This document shows positions 12,181-24,620 of a stretch of 64,000 nucleotides of DNA, one piece after another. The DNA comes from Lepisosteus oculatus (lineage: Eukaryota > Chordata > Actinopteri > Semionotiformes > Lepisosteidae): assembly GCF_040954835.1 (NCBI RefSeq), contig NC_090696.1:72353722-72417721 (forward strand), given 5' to 3'. Position numbers and translations under genes: made by a program. Position 1 is the first letter of the stretch; each line of letters begins with the position of its first letter. The notes beneath the pieces were generated by a model that worked only from the letters and a program-made list of their open reading frames with translations, ran no database searches and was not told where the DNA came from.

Positions 12181-13531
12181 TTAATCCTGTTCCTCAACGG
12201 GGGTCTGTAATGAAAAAAAAATAATCGAATTACACACAGCAGTCCAAAGCAACGTGAGAGCACAGCAATGGGTCTGGCCGACAAAGAGCAAATGTGTTTT
12301 TCATTTATTTTCTCAGACAAATACTTTTGGCTTCACGTCTTACAAGACAGTAAATAAACACAGACATCAAGTGAAAAATAATACTGTATATTTATTTTAG
12401 GCGCGCATGGGTGACATGAGCACTTTACACGTGGATAGTCAATGTGTGAGGGTTTCTTGGTACCTCATAATGCACCTGTATAAAAACGATCAAACAGTGG
12501 CACAGGCGGAAGAGTGGGATGGCAGTAAAAGGTCAGTTATCGCCTTACATTCTGACTTGGCTGGACAGGCTGGACGGGCTGGACAGGCTGGACAGGCTGG
12601 ACGGGCTGGACAGGCTGGGTTGGCTCCTGAGGGACAGGCTGGGGTATTCCGAAATTTGGAATAAACTGCAGGGAAACCCAGAGACCCACACCGTTAGTGT
12701 TACAGGACATTGGACTGGCAATGTGCTGAAGCCAGGCAGACCCTGGACACATCTGTTTCACAGGCCCCTTGGTGGATGCGTTGTGATGGGTGCCTTCCAT
12801 TTCTATGGGCAGATTCATGATTTATATCAGGAATATATATCTATATTGGCTAGCCTGTCCTTGCTGTGTGTGTGTATATATATATACAGTATATACTCAA
12901 GAAGAAATCTTTGTTGAAGTTTTGTACAAAAAAACCGCGGTGAAAGATCATGAGGAAGCAGTGATCTTACGTTAGGGGGCAGGTGTGGCAGGTTTCCGAA
13001 GGAGGGGAACAACTGTGGATGGACAGAGAGACAAGATGTATTACACACTCATCTGTCAGGTTCCACGGCGGCCATTAACAGAGTGGAATACAAAATCGGC
13101 GAGTATCTTACATTTGGTGGCACGTTTCCAAAGCCATGGAACACCTTCAGAAAGGAAAGAAAAAATACATAATATTACTGCTCTTCTTTAATACCCGAGG
13201 GAGTGACAATCCATGACTATCTCAACATATCTTACATTCGGGTTCTGCTGTGGTCCTCCTGTCTGGGGCATATTTCCATATGGGAACATCTAAAAAGACA
13301 AAAATGTTGTTTCATTAGTATAAACTGGAGGTATTGCATTGAAATATTAGGAGTCTATGGACAGGAAAGGAGGAAAGAGCAATAATTTACATTGGGTTGC
13401 TGGGGCAGCTGTGGCAGCTGAGGTTGCTGGGGCATCTGAGGTGGCTGAGGCATGTTGGAGGCTCCTGGGAACATCTGTAAACGCAACAGCACAGCCAGGT
13501 ATGAGAGAACAGGAACCTTTTTATGTGGCGC

Positions 13532-13602
<71 letters not shown>

Positions 13603-15969
13603 GGCGTGTATTGCTGACTTTGTCAGGACAAAATCTGAGAAAATGTCCCAACAATGTAAATGAGTTTCGTCCTGTATTCTAAAAGCCCGTTTCCTTTAAA
13701 TCTAATAGTGACCACAATCTTTATCACAGGTACAAGAACAATACACAACTCTGTAATATTTTTTTATAATTAACAGCATGTAGATGTAACGTACCTGCTG
13801 GTGCTGTCCAAAGCTGTAGGGGAAGAGCTGGAAGAAAACAAAAGATTTATCAATTTTTCAAGCCACTTTCAACCCCACCACAGGGGCCCCTGCTATTGTT
13901 CCTGAGGTGTAATCTTGCACAGTGCAGTCCACACATATCAAGTAATTCATATATCCAGTCATTAAGTACAAATCTACATGAAAATATTCCAGTTGATATA
14001 AGCGATTCAGACTTCAGCATGAGCTTTAAAACTGCTGTATTTTGATTACAGTGATTATTCCAGGTGGAAATGGCTATGTGGTGCTAAATGGCTAAATGGA
14101 ATAAAAAAAATGAACCAACTCTTCTACTAAGGTATGAAAAAAAACAAACAATATCCCTAAAAGAAAAACAAAAATCCCAAAACGTACAATTTCAATGCTC
14201 TGTCTACCAGCGGGCTGGGGGATCTTCTGTCTGATAAATGCCTGGGAAGGGAACATCTTCAAGGGAATCAAAACAATAAGTAAACATGATTGACAATTTC
14301 ACACAGACAAAGACATAAATTTAAAAGAAGAATCTGAAACCTACTGCCCCAGCATGCTCAGGACCTCCGAAAGACGGTCTTGGGTATCCATAAGGAAAGA
14401 GCTGCACAGAAATAAGGAATCTGTTAGATTTCCAAGTACTTTTTCAAAAAGAGGTGATAGAATCACTTTCCCTGGCTGACTAAGAAAGATTGTACAAGTA
14501 GATAACTGCTGAGTCTGTTACCGATTAAATCTACCAGACTATTTCTGTTCTGCATTTCAGACAGGGGGAGAGACGTTTATATTTAAAGTTGAAAGAATGC
14601 GAAGGAAAAAAAAAATTGCATTAGGATTTGAAAGCTGCATGAGCATCTGTCAGGCATAACACTTTCTTGAAAAAGAAAAATATGGTAGGAAACTCACAAT
14701 CTCAAAGCTTGCAGGCCGGGTAGGTCCTTGCTGCTGGGGTGTCTGTGATGGTGGAGCATAAGGATTGTTCTGCTAAAACAAATCAATCAGTTTTATTGCA
14801 TAGCAAAATTCAGCAGTTAAATTGGAATTTTAATGTAATTACCAGGAATCAAGTTATAATATTATATACTATTATACTGTATTATACAGCATATACTGTA
14901 GTATAAGGTGCTCAGCTGTTTCATGTCTTAAGGCAGGTTTAAAATGAGATCAGACCAAACCACAACTAATTTCTGTGTAGGAACTAATGCAAATTAGATC
15001 CTTAACCATAAGAAATAAAAGGTGTTTCAGAATTCAGTATTGTCTGTTTTAATAAAATTTATTTGATTCAGAGAAGACATACATCTAGAATATGCAGTAG
15101 AAGATTAATTCAGTTGTGAGGGAAGGAAAGTTGTTATTCATATGGGTGCCGTTTTTCCGAGTATGTTCAGGGCTATACTATTCAGGAGGAGGTAATGAAT
15201 TTGGATAAATCTGAAATTATTATTTTTTTGCTCTGTTTGCGGGACGCTTGCTGTATGCCTCACCTGTTGGGGTTGCTGACGATATGGAGCAGTTTGCTGG
15301 GGTGTCTCCACCTGTGGCAGAAACTCATAAAGAGGCTGCATCTGTAAACGACAGTTTTCATTTTATAAAGAAAACTATATTTGTAACTGGCAGAAAATGA
15401 GACCTTAAAAAACAACATTTCCTTAGAAGTTGTAGTTCCTATAGACATCGCGATATACATACAGATAAAATACAAAATGACATTGTCAAATTTCAAAACA
15501 ACAAAGAAAAAAGGAATTTTGATACATTATTTCTGTTGTCCATATTATCAGATTAAATCCGTAACAATAAAATACTAAAAAGACAGCTAAAAGAAAATCT
15601 CACTCCACAAAAACCTTTAAATATTTACATTTCTGCCTGAAATATTTATTCTTAGCCATGCATGTAGCCATTGCTTTGTTTTTCTCAAGTAAATGTTATG
15701 TGTAAACATAAATTTAACGTAGTCACATACTGTACAGTAGTACCCATTTACACATTTCAGAAATTTACGTCTCTGTCCTTTCTTTTTCAGTTTCAGAAAT
15801 TAGCAACCTACAGTATACTAATAAGCACATTAGTTATATTTTCTGCAGTCATTTAAGTGAAATGGTAAATATTTACATCTGTTTACTTCAGCGCATTCTG
15901 AATACCGGTACTTACTGGTGCTGCAAAGATGCTGCCAAAGAGGCAGGTGAGCAAAATTATGGTCTTCAT
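12181..15969 (-). CDS. SCPP gene B, P/Q-rich SCPP with (PVQ) repeat, about 239 aa in 12 coding exons
   Basis: This is a secreted P/Q-rich matrix protein. All introns are phase 0. Coding exons: 15969-15916 (signal peptide MKTIILLTCLFGSIFAAP), 15341-15264, 14772-14698, 14401-14345, 14256-14188, 13827-13795, 13474-13391, 13289-13236, 13144-13112, 13012-12971, 12665-12549 and 12204-12181 (TPVEEQD then stop). Exons 14772-14698 and 14256-14188 end in ASFEI and QSIEI, S-x-E sites placed right at the donor. Most other exons begin with LFP, MFP or a variant. The five exons from 13474 onward all end in Asn before GTAA. Exon 12665-12549 holds six PVQ triplets. The short acidic C-terminus and Pro-x-Gln repeats recall amelogenin, but orthology is not claimed. 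Exon 13144-13112 has the weakest acceptor. Non-coding exon 1 ends at 16548; the last non-coding exon is 11637 to about 11110. Confidence 0.85.
12556..12620. repeat. 9-bp coding minisatellite (GGACAGGCT units)
   Basis: About six and a half copies of a 9-bp unit, alternating GGACAGGCT and GGACGGGCT on the plus strand. Read on the minus strand in gene B's frame it encodes PVQ repeats. The unit keeps frame, and its variation is silent at the Pro codon (CCT/CCC). Confidence 0.9.
13533..13601. repeat. (GT)n microsatellite
   Basis: About 34 uninterrupted GT dinucleotides, in the gene B intron just upstream of exon 13474-13391. Confidence 0.95.
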
Positions 15970-16065
15970 GTTTGTAATTAACACCTGTGAAAACAGTGTT
16001 CGGTTTTGATTATAATTATTGTAATGCTTAGATTGTACATCTTAAAGTAATTGAAACAAAACTTC

Positions 16066-16184
16066 CATCCCATCCATTTTCTAACCTCTTTACCCTATAC
16101 AGAGTCGCAGGGGAGCTGGAGTCTATCCCAGCCAGCAATGGGCGCAAGGCAGGGTACACCCTGGACTGGACACCAGTCATTTGA
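16066..16184 (-). mobile_element. Fragment of a dispersed fish repeat
   Basis: The sequence from CCATCCATTTTCTAACC through GGCGCAAGGCAGGGTACACC matches a very common ray-finned-fish interspersed repeat of LINE/SINE tail type. It lies in the first intron of gene B. Only a fragment is present; the strand is a guess. Confidence 0.5.
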
Positions 16185-16547
16185 AGTTCTAATTGAAACA
16201 CTCTAGAAAACTAGAGAAGTAATTGTTGCCAGAGACATCCCTCAAAAAATTAATTTATTAAAGTTATGTACGGTAAATAATTTAAAGAAGAACAGTCAGA
16301 ATCTTCAACGTGAATGTTTCTGGTAGGGCCAGTACGGGTATTAACATTGACTGGTAAGTGTAAATTCATTGTGCCCCAAATCTCCTGAACAGCTGTATGT
16401 TTGGCAGAAACTACCCTTAAAGAGTGTTAGCTCCAAAATCCTATGCGGGCTGAAAGACACATAGTCTGCCTTCTTCTTTCTTGGAGAGAACAAATCCCAT
16501 GTATTTAAATAGAAATAAGAAAATAAGTTTTTAAAAACGTACTTTAC

Positions 16548-16657
16548 CCTTGGTGACTCCTCAGAATAAAAGCTCTCCGAAGAAGCTGAAGGAAGTGTGA
16601 AGATTTAGCGGAAAGTTGCTGCATTTAAATACTGAAACCTCTGAGCAGCTAGCCAAT
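16548..16657 (-). promoter_or_regulatory. Promoter and non-coding exon 1 of SCPP gene B
   Basis: The minus strand reads ATTGG (16657-16653), then 23 bp, then TTTAAAT (16629-16623). Exon 1 would start near 16595 and ends CCAAGG at 16548 before a GTAAAG donor. Layout and spacing match genes A, D and E. Confidence 0.7.
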
Positions 16658-16699
16658 CACAGGTTTGTGTGCTGTTGTTGACATCACTTACGCACGCCT

Positions 16700-19600
16700 A
16701 CACTTTCTTATTACATTGGGGAACTGACTGCCCTGCAGCCTCTTTAATTATTTCTAATCACAGAGTGTTGAATTATGCCTATAACAGTACTTTTTTTTTT
16801 GCTTACATAGTAATCTGTTTTTTCATTGTAGGATTTTACACTTACTATTCATAAAATTGAAAAAAAATAAAGCCTTCACCCTGGCAAACTCCTCTCACGT
16901 CTAAATCTTCAGCTTGCATAGGGTTGTAATACATGATTTTTTAAAATGTGAAGTAAAACAAGATGTATAATCTCCCAGATAAGTGAATGATTTATTTGTG
17001 TAATGATTATTACAGTACAGTATGAACACAGTCGTTATTTCCAAAGACTTGAATTTCAGAACATTTGTAAGCCAAGTCCAGTTGGAGATAATTACTGTTC
17101 CTATTCCAGACTAAATTTACCTAAGATTACAATGTGTAAATATATTTCTGTAGTCAAACAAAGTATATTTGTTTAATAGGCTTGAGGAAATGTATACATT
17201 TGTTTACTTAAATCAATACACATGTGATGTGAGAACGTAAAGTAAGAACTGTAAAATAAGAATTAAGTAAGAACCTAAACTGTGAATTTGTTCTAAGCTT
17301 TATTTCCCTTCATGATTATAAAAGGTATTTTTAGTGCACCTGTTGTACACTAATGAGTCACACTGTAGCAATATAGAAAACTGCAAATACAATGTAAGAG
17401 CTAACAAAGCTTCTAAAACATTTTTATAGGTAAATGTTTAATTAATACAACTTTTGGAGTATTTGTAAAAAGCTCTTTCTAAATCTTCGCAAATACCTAG
17501 TGACCATTTCAACAGATGTTCTACTAATTAAACATGAAAATATTTAATGTAGTTAAATATATTCAGATAAAGGATTTTTTTCTGGTTGCTTGTGCAAATT
17601 TTAGAAGTTATTTAGATGTCATACAAACATTCTTTAATAAATCTACACATCTCCTCTGGTCCTGAAAAGCATCTTTTTATGATGCTAAAATTCAATTTTT
17701 GTCATGTTTTGTCATTCTAAATGAAAACACGTGATCATTTACTTTACATGAAACTAATGCAAAATAAAGAAATTGATGGCGATTTCTGTTGTTGATTTAT
17801 AACTACAGATTTGGAAACAAAATCTAAAATCCACTAAGGCTACAATCAATGCAGAATTCAATTAAATTTGTAAATGCAACACCGTAAAGCAGAAGGTAAT
17901 TAGATTAGGGTGGCTGAGTTTACAATTTTGAGCTTCATGTAACATATAAAATTATATGTCTACAGTAAATAGATGCTCTGAGTTTGTGATTAGGCATGGA
18001 AGCCAGAACAAAACATATAATCCAGACTAAATACCGGGCCTACATGTGCTGTGCCTCACTGAATGTCCCAGAGCTGCTGTCTCCAGTGGTTGGTGGTGGA
18101 CATGTGCACACACCTGGATGTGTCTCCCCCACCACACTTTAAGTGCTTGTTGTTCATGTTCTTTGAAGTGCAACAGTACTGTTTTTTAGGAACAAAAAAA
18201 ACATTTAATTTGAAAATACTATTTAAAAACTATTTAAAAGTGCAGATCATGATAAATGAACTGATGACGTCTTTTCTTCAGATACTTCTGAATATATTCA
18301 TATATACTGTATGGATATTGTTAATTTATGCTGTACATGCATAGAAGTATGGGATATTAAATAATAGCAAACAGTGTGTGATCTCAATTGCTAATTCTCA
18401 GAAATTATTTAGGCATTAAAAATAAGAAAGTACAGTACAGTATATGGTTATTGAAATGCAAAAATAATAATGATAATAATAACAACAATAATAATAACTT
18501 AAGCATTCTGTTTAATTTCAAAATTGGTTCCTTAGTATTAGCTCAGTTTGTGTCTCCAAACATATTTCTTAACAGGAGCTGTGATAAAATATTGTATTAC
18601 ATTGCTCAGATAACACCCAGTGTAGTCTTGGATTTTGAGGGTTCAGATTTTGTTGGCAAAATTTTTTTTTTCAGTAAGAAGCCAATGTAACATTTTTAAA
18701 ATGCAACATATGTTACCCTTGCATTTTGTTTTTGTTTATTTTTACAGGTATTCAATTAACAAAGCAAAAAGCAATATGGTCATCCAATATCAACTTAGCA
18801 CGTTTCATTGAAACCCCAGACAACATTAACTCATTAGAGACATCATTACATCATCATTACATCAAATTCAAGTCTACAATTTAATTTGTCTCCACTTTTT
18901 TATTTCCACATCTTGACTTTATAATATTGATGTGGAAGTAAAAATATTAGCAAATTTATTATAAATCTTTTTCTCACTTTTCTAATCATAACTACTGTAT
19001 AATGGTAATAAAGTAAAATTAAGGGGCAAAAAGGTTTGTTTGCTGTGAAAATTGTCTCACAGTTAACATGTTCTTTTTTATTCCAGCGTTACGCTTTTTA
19101 AAACTCCACTATGACCACTACAGACAAATCCATCATCATTGTTTAATACGTACTGTCCAACTCCCTGGGTAGCAACTACTGTTGTTTGTGCGATTTGTAC
19201 CACTTTTAATAAAAATTACATTTGTTGGTCCATAATGAAATTCTGAACGAGATCGCAAAACTACAGTAGGTACAACCTGAAAAGTCAGTTTGCAAATAGA
19301 GACGGTTTTGAAGGACGAATGCAGTACAGGCTCCGTGTTGTTAGGGGATAACATCATGGCAGGTTGGGGAGATTTTGTCCAGTAACCTTAAGAGACGTTA
19401 TCCCAGAGCAACTCACACCCCGGCCTGTGCTCTTTTCCCTCTGCAATGGTGTCTTTCAGTGGGTGAGTGAAGCACTACATTTTGTAAATATTAACAATAA
19501 AAGTTTTGATAGACAAAATGCTTGTCAGGGGTGTGTAATATGAATAAGCAGGCACCTGCTGGAATGATACTATACTCCTGGCGTAATAGCAGGACTGCAG

Positions 19601-20750
19601 ACTCACGCTGATAAAATCCCAAACTCCTGGTGTCCTTCTTACAATTCCTAAATAAGCTTGAAGCGCTAGACTGCTCCCAGAATGAAAAATAGAGGATCAG
19701 CTGCATCTTCAGATTACACTCCCAGATTAGACCCCTGGTCTCCCTCAACTTGGGTATTGTGTCTTGCTCTGTGGAGGAGACCTACTGTAGATAGGAGTAT
19801 TTAATAACTCAGTTTCCCAGCCATGTTCTTTAAGAAAATGGCTGGTTTAGATCCTTGAATCAGTTAGCTCTTAACTGCCAAATGGGTTCCTCCTCATTTT
19901 AAACAGACTAGCAGAACCACAGGTTACACAATAGAGTCTCTTTAGTCTCTAAAACCCCATTGGTGTTTCTGAGATTGAGAGTGACTCAAGTGGACAAAGT
20001 GGACATTAAGGCTCAATGATTTCAAGACTGAGACAGGAGTGTCTGGGAAAGAAATCCATCATAGTTACAAGATACTTGTATAAGTGATTACTTCTTTAAA
20101 TTAATAAGGCATTGGAAAAAATCTTTTTAATAGGTAACGTATTAGTTTACATAGTAACTACGCACACCACATAGATCACTGATGACTTAATCCCTTAGAC
20201 AAAAATCTTATTAGACAAGAAACAATTTAATGTCTGATGGCTCTCCATGGTAAAATGACTAATTAATATTCTAATAATATCTATTCTAATGATTTCAGTG
20301 AAAATAATGAAGCAGACAGGTATTTGATGAATCTTAAGTATTTAATAACACAAATTAAACAACATTATAAAACATGGTTCATTTTAAAGTTTCTGCAATA
20401 CTGAAATTTTGTAAACCATTTTCATTTTGAATTTGACAAGTTTGATGACATAGTGATTAAATGGAACGCGACAAATGATTAGTGATAATGCCCTTTTCAT
20501 TTAATACATTTAATGCTAGTTTCAAATATTCTGATTAGAATTGCAAACAGTATTTTCATTAACAGTTTAACCCCAGATTAGTGTTTGTTCAATTCGTATT
20601 AATCAGGTTAGATGAAACCAGCGACTTCAGCGATGTCAGATATGTGTGTCATAAAAAATAAAACAATTGATCTTATCTTCAATTATAACATACTGTAGAA
20701 GCCCACTCACATACCTAAGGAATCAATGATACAGTACATTACTACAACTA
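16700..20750. other. Intergenic interval between gene B and gene C
   Basis: AT-rich sequence with an (AAT)n-type repeat near 18460-18497. The open frames here (for example 18063-18344 plus and 19748-19491 minus) have no signal peptide, domain or splice context, and I see no gene. Confidence 0.55.
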
Positions 20751-20754
20751 CATG

Positions 20755-20896
20755 CAAATTACAACATTTTTTTATTATTCTATAGATAAAAGAAGCACTG
20801 CAATTATTTCACAATTTTACTAAGATAAATGAAAGCATCATAACATTTTTTGTTAATATTTTTCAGCATCAAAGTAGTCAATTCTGGGTCTTCATT
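20755..20896 (-). terminator. Non-coding last exon and poly(A) signal of gene C
   Basis: A pyrimidine-rich TTCTTTTTTAG acceptor precedes 20896. AATAAA lies on the minus strand at 20776-20771. No coding frame continues here; the stop lies in the exon before. Confidence 0.55.
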
Positions 20897-21117
20897 CTAA
20901 AAAAGAAAAAATAAAGACGCTCATTAGTTACAAAATACTGAAAGGGGTGAATTATTTAAATCAAGAATTTAAATAGTTACTGTTTAGGTTAAATTTAAAG
21001 AGGGATTTTACTATTCAAATATTTTATCTGTTTGCAGTATGCAGTGTATTCTTCTAAATAATGAATAAACTTCCCACTAATTGTAATTATTATAAAATAA
21101 ATGTTTTACTCACATCT

Positions 21118-24100
21118 CTAATCCTCCTTCTCAGGCTCTGTTTGGGTCCCAAGAGCCTGAAATGATACAGGTACAGTATTTCTGGTGAGAGACTCTGTTG
21201 GTATTCTGACAGTCTGTATACAAATAATAATAATATCTATCTCCTTTACTAGCATCTCCACACACAGCATAGATAAACCATTACAAACGAAAACATTCAA
21301 TATTTTTTAAAGACTTAGCTAAAACAAATCTACTCTGAGACAAAAATTATTATTAAATGAAAACAGCATACATAACTACTTCAAAGTATTCACTTACACT
21401 TACATTTCTTTCAATAGAAGAAGTAACTATTATACCAGCAACATAAACATGTTGGTGCACTGTGTTTGCTCTAGTAAGACTCCTATTATGGGTCTCTAGG
21501 AGAAGTTTAAAAGTTTTTTTCAGCTGTATTGTGGGTGGCCTGTATGGTTAAATATAATAAATTGTAACAGAATCTTACTGGAAGCTGTGGTCCCACAATT
21601 GGCCCCATTGGTCCTGTATTTCCAAAGCCAAAGGGATACAGCTGAAGGGAAGATACAAGCATTAATAGGCATTTTTATCTCTTTTATAGTTGCACACATT
21701 TTTAATACTTTGGCAGAAGGAACTTTTAAGCTTACAATCTCAAGGCTTGGTCTGCCAGGCTGGGGGATGGACTGTTTAATAAATCCTCTGGAAGGCAAGA
21801 GCTGAAAATAATTAACACAAAAGTCAATATATTTCATTAATGCATAAGAGAGAATTACTATAAAAGTCTTAAAATACTGATACCCAGACTGCCCATCATT
21901 AAATAGCAGCTTATTCTTATTCATGGTTGCAGCAACGCGGACTTTATCTTTTTAGGATCATAGCACGGTGGAATTACAACCTGGACATGATTCTAGTCAA
22001 TTTTAAATGTATTCCACTAAAATCTGATTTTAACACTAAAATACATAATTAGTTTATATTGAGCATATTTTTCAGCAAGTACAGTACTTCAATAATTCTT
22101 ATTGATACTCAATCGCAATAAATAAAAAAACATATACATGCAGGTGATAATCACAAAATACATATGTGACCTTTTGGGGATGGGCAATTACATTTATCCA
22201 AATTTATCCACTCTATTTTGGGGGCGTTGGTGAGCAAGGTGTTTTTATTTTTAAGAATGACAAAGCATTAGCTTTGCATTCAAGGTTTAAAAAAGAATTC
22301 TGCCTTGAAGGGCTTTGAGCATGTTCAAAATAATTAAATATGAGCTTTATTTATTTAGCTATATTTAGAACTGTAATTCTTCCTTGACTGCATTTATAAA
22401 TGTCTAAGTCTAAAATAAAAGTATTTGACAGGGACAAAATTATCTCGCCTTACTGGATGTGAATGAGTCTACGACCAGTGAGCATAATCTGGACTTTGTC
22501 TTGCTGTAAAATGTAATCATACTGACTTCTCTAGAAATGTATGGTGATTTGCTGTTTGAATCATCTGAAAATATATTTTTTTTTACATGCACGTTTTGAA
22601 TAATGAAGCAACGGACTGCAGTTAAAGATGGATGAGCTGGAATGCAAGAAGGAGAGGAGAGAATCTCCATTCACTCCGGACATTCAAAGGCTCTAGAAGG
22701 GACGAGGCACTATGTAATTCAAGTTGCGGTGCTCTGACATGTTTCATTTTTCTAGGTCTTGGTTGTAATTCCACAAGGAATTGCACAAAGATGCAAATGC
22801 ACGAGGGGGTAACCTCCATGGATTTAGTGAAATCCTTAAAAAAGTACACAATTCACCTGTCCCTTACACACGTCTCCATAAAAAACAACCAACCCATCAA
22901 AAGCCAAAAAAACAAGCTCTGACTTACTGATCCAGGTTGTTGCTGAGCCCCATATGGGACAATCTGTAACACACACAGAAATGGAATTTCAGCAAAACAA
23001 AATCAAATACTCAAAAGAAGGAATGAGGTGTCCTTAACAGGAAAGACTTACGATTTCAAAGCTCGCTCGTCTTGCAGGGCCAACTGATTGTTCACCTCCT
23101 TGCACAAAATCGGGGATTTGCTAAAAATAAGCACAAAAACGTGCAGGTCATTAGTAACTTCAGGGAACAAAAAATATTAATTACTTGCAGAGCTTTGAAA
23201 TACTAGTACACGTGCATAATAACATTTAATGAATGGATAAGCTAGTTTAATGTAATCAGAATCATACTGCTCAAAGGGAGCAGCTACAGGAATATGCAGC
23301 ATAACAACAGTACAAATTCTCTCAGAGAGTACAAAATCGACAACTGGACAATGTATGATGAGGCTGGCCATCTCTAGTCCAGGAGATCCTCCGTCCAACT
23401 GCTGTCACAGGTCACCCTTGAGTTATCAATTCGTAAAGACCTGGAGCATGTGAGTTTTAATCAATTTAGCATGTCAGTTGTTTTGAGTGCGTTAGTAGGT
23501 ACTGTAACTGTGGTACTTGAGAGTTACAGGGTGTTTATATTTGCATTTCAAATGAAACAACTTTAATACATTTGCAAAGCCCCTGCTTAAGGCGTCTGAA
23601 CAAAAGCATTTTAAGTGTGTACAAACCGATGACCTAAGAGAGACCCATTAAGCCTGTGGCACTGTGGCACTGTAGGACAGGGATTGGCTAGTCCAATCCA
23701 TGCCATCAGTAAATTAAAGGAAACTTGTCCATTCTTCAAAGGCGATGACCGAGCAGTGGGCCTGTATTCACCAATATAAGGGAAACCGAAGTGATGCAGC
23801 ACTCTACTGTTCACGTATACGTGTGTGTGAATGAATTTCAGATGTTTGCTGTGTGATGGCATGATGATTTAAAATGTGGTTCTGTTCTGAAGGCTAATAC
23901 CAATTCCTGCTCACCTGCTGGGGCTCTTGCAGTATCTGAGGTGCCATCAGTGCTGGATTATAGTCATAATACAACTGGGCCATCTGCATGCACAAGAAAG
24001 GATTCAGAAGCGTTTGAAGGCTGAGGCCTCTGTCTCATCTTTGTACACTGCATTTTATATTAACTACTAAAAAGTAAACTCAAAAAGTACCACTCATCTT

Positions 24101-24479
24101 TAACTTCAGATATATCATCGCTTCATTAATGCAGTATTACTTAAAATAAACCCAGAGAGAGACTGAACCAAATTTACAGTCCCAGTGGGACTCTGTGTTT
24201 AGGAAATCTGTTTTGAGATTTCTTGATTTTCATGTGCATTCACTTAATTTTGTTTTTTTCTCTCCTATCTATGATTAATCGAACATCTTTCATTAAATGA
24301 GTTATGTCATGTAGTCACAATTAATAAATAAAGCATATTCGTAATAATAATAAGTGCACCATTTGTTAGGAGTTCTGTATTATCACGTACTGTAAGCCCA
24401 TTTAATGCATTTTTGTTATACTTACAGGAATGGCCAAAGTGGAGCCAATGAGACATGCTAGCAGAAGTACAGCCTTCAT
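21118..24479 (-). CDS. SCPP gene C, P/Q-rich SCPP, about 150 aa in 7 coding exons
   Basis: A secreted SCPP protein and close paralogue of B and D. Coding exons, all phase 0: 24479-24426 (signal peptide MKAVLLLACLIGSTLAIP), 23983-23915 (begins MAQLYYDYNPAL, ends QEPQQ), 23120-23052 (ends RRASFEI), 22963-22928 (IVPYGAQQQPGS), 21801-21736 (begins LLPSRGFIKQ, ends GRPSLEI), 21641-21579 (begins LYPFGFGN) and 21213-21118 (ends TEPEKED then TAG). ASFEI and PSLEI are S-x-E sites set right at the donor, as in B. The stop codon's exon continues four bases to a GTGAG donor at 21114, and a non-coding exon follows. The acidic tail is similar in style to B's. Exon 2's acceptor is at 24484; non-coding exon 1 ends at 24534. 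Confidence 0.85.
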
Positions 24480-24533
24480 TTTTTCTGTTAGTGAACCTGC
24501 CAGAGATAACCACAGATCACAGAGCTATTTTAC

Positions 24534-24620
24534 CCTTCTTGAGGAGCATGGTTAACATGGAAACATCTGTGCTGAGAAATTTGAGTTTCAGCTATCAGAA
24601 GAAGCAAACATTGCTTTATA
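24534..24620 (-). promoter_or_regulatory. Promoter and non-coding exon 1 of SCPP gene C
   Basis: A TATAAA box lies on the minus strand at 24620-24615. Exon 1 would start near 24590 and ends AAGAAGG at 24534 before GTAAAA. The inverted CCAAT box found in A, B, D and E is absent from the expected position. Confidence 0.6.

Noticed and set aside
12519-12917. Plus-strand 132-codon frame through the minisatellite
   Set aside because: It is produced by the 9-bp repeat read in reverse; the minus-strand PVQ frame is the one flanked by an acceptor and a donor.
13357-13654. Frames through the (GT)n tract
   Set aside because: The VCVC and HTHT runs come from the microsatellite; only the 84-bp exon 13474-13391 is real coding.
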